Of a stretch of 64,000 bases of DNA, positions 63,272 to 64,000 are shown in pieces. This DNA is from an uncultured SAR86 cluster bacterium (GTDB lineage: Bacteria; Pseudomonadota; Gammaproteobacteria; Magnimaribacterales; AG-339-G14): positions 37,145 to 101,144 of the forward strand of contig CACJRI010000004.1 of assembly GCA_902595715.1 (NCBI GenBank). The letters run 5' to 3'. Under the pieces are notes generated by a model. That model was not told the origin of the DNA, ran no database searches, and was given only the letters and a program-made list of their open reading frames with translations. Position 1 is the stretch's first letter. Every line of letters starts with the position of its first letter. A program made the translations under genes and the position numbers.

Positions 63272-64000
63272 ATGTATATGAGACAAAAATATATGAATCT
63301 CTTAAAAACTGCACTCATTGCAGTGAGTTTCATCGTCTATCCATTGTCTTTTGCTCAAGAAGAAATTGGTGTGGCAGCTGCGGTAAACACCAAAACCGTT
63401 GATATGGTGGCCTATCCTGGAGGCAATATTCAAAATGTAAACGTTGACCCTGGCTATAAAATTATTTCTAATCGAACCATTGAAACCAACAAAAGTGGAA
63501 AAGCCCAAATGTTGTTGGTTGATGGAACTGCCTTCACCATTGGTCCAAACTCCAGAGTGACTTTGGATAAGTTTATTTATGATCCAGAAACAGCTTCCGG
63601 TTCCTTGGAAGTTTCAGCAAAAGGTTTGGTAAGACTAGTAGGTGGAAAAGTAACAAAAAAAAGACCTGCAATTATTAAAACGAGTACTGCAACAGTAGGT
63701 ATTAGAGGAGGAATTGCAATCGTTGAAGCAAATCCAGAAGAAACCAAAGCATCCTTTGTTTATGGCGTAGAAATGGAAGTTGCTCCGTTAGAAAATCCAG
63801 ATAATAGTTTGGTTTTAACTCAGGTTGGGTTAAGTGTAGAAGTGGAAGCTGGCTCGGATGAAGTGGAAGATCCTGAAGTCTTAACTTCAGAAGAATTAGA
63901 CAGTTATTCTGATGATTTTGAAGGAAATGAAGAGCCTGATGAAGAATCAGATACCGAAGAATCAGAAGAAAACTCAGAAGAAAGTGAAGAATCTGAGGGA
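63272..64000 (+). CDS. Second FecR-domain giant protein, N-terminal part (truncated by the window)
   Basis: An open frame from ATG 63272 (alternatives 63278 and 63293) runs off the window end at 64000 with 243 codons and no stop. It has a signal peptide (LIAVSFIVYPLSFA, cleaved before QEEIGVAAAVN), and a FecR-type domain with DGTAFTIGPNSRVTLDKFIY and LVRLVGGKVTKKRPAIIKTS. It is followed by the same change to an acidic Glu/Ser run (EESEENSEESEESE) as the upstream protein. The mature N-termini QEEIGVAAAVN are identical, so the two are paralogues in tandem. Confidence 0.85.
   Translation, partial: MYMRQKYMNLLKTALIAVSFIVYPLSFAQEEIGVAAAVNTKTVDMVAYPGGNIQNVNVDPGYKIISNRTIETNKSGKAQMLLVDGTAFTIGPNSRVTLDKFIYDPETASGSLEVSAKGLVRLVGGKVTKKRPAIIKTSTATVGIRGGIAIVEANPEETKASFVYGVEMEVAPLENPDNSLVLTQVGLSVEVEAGSDEVEDPEVLTSEELDSYSDDFEGNEEPDEESDTEESEENSEESEESEG

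Noticed and set aside
1-64000. CRISPR arrays, insertion sequences and prophage genes
   Set aside because: No spaced direct repeats, transposase or phage structural/integrase proteins were seen; the three tRNA genes show no flanking integrase.

Overview
The window looks like a chromosomal segment of a free-living marine gammaproteobacterium with a low-GC, compact genome, most like the SAR86 type. The evidence is A+T-rich DNA with very short intergenic gaps, gamma-type gene orders (ygfZ/sdhE; rpoE-rseA-mucD-lepA-lepB-rnc-era-recO-acpS; yajC-secD-secF; suhB/trmJ), a blue-tuned proteorhodopsin, a TonB-dependent receptor, and many acyl-CoA/lipid-type enzymes. The assignment to SAR86 is inference. 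No insertion sequence, phage gene or CRISPR array was seen.

Layout. 1-15.1 kb: central metabolism (malate dehydrogenase, class Ia ribonucleotide reductase with an NrdR-like box, glycerol kinase, ornithine carbamoyltransferase, phosphoglycerate dehydrogenase), mixed with lipid-type enzymes (thiolase-like TLP1, two SDRs, GDPD, SMP-30, Old Yellow Enzyme). 15.1-15.4 kb: an A+T-rich gap with three clustered DnaA-box sequences. 15.4-27.3 kb: mostly plus-strand housekeeping genes, with ung, ygfZ/sdhE, the sigma-E envelope-stress operon (with a good sigma-E promoter just before rpoE) running into translation, secretion and RNA genes, then adk-tsaB-uppP. 27.3-35.5 kb: GST, rsmJ, a MazG-like protein, a small heat-shock gene under a sigma-32 promoter with a ROSE-like RNA thermometer, plsB, tRNA-Leu, and yajC-secD-secF. 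35.5-43.7 kb: a 54-residue YRGVK-repeat protein behind a structured leader, suhB, trmJ, tRNA-Glu, glnK-amtB, a TonB receptor, a MATE exporter and proteorhodopsin. 43.7-55.4 kb: sirtuin, tRNA-Gly, cyclase, alternative oxidase, enoyl-CoA hydratase, dapE, malate synthase G, amidohydrolase, a paired acyl-CoA dehydrogenase locus and a TetR regulator. 55.4-64 kb: a 2516-residue secreted FecR/acidic-repeat/cadherin protein followed by the start of a second protein with the same N-terminal plan.

How the genes fit together. Light (proteorhodopsin), ammonium (GlnK/AmtB) and TonB-dependent uptake suggest an oligotrophic photoheterotroph. Acyl-CoA enzymes and malate synthase G fit growth on lipid- or C2-yielding substrates, and the alternative oxidase gives a non-pumping branch of respiration. 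The least explained parts are the tandem giant FecR proteins with an adjacent TetR gene, and the YRGVK small protein with its structured leader. The best regulatory finds are the ROSE-like thermometer with its sigma-32 promoter, the sigma-E promoter, the NrdR-like box and the DnaA-box cluster.
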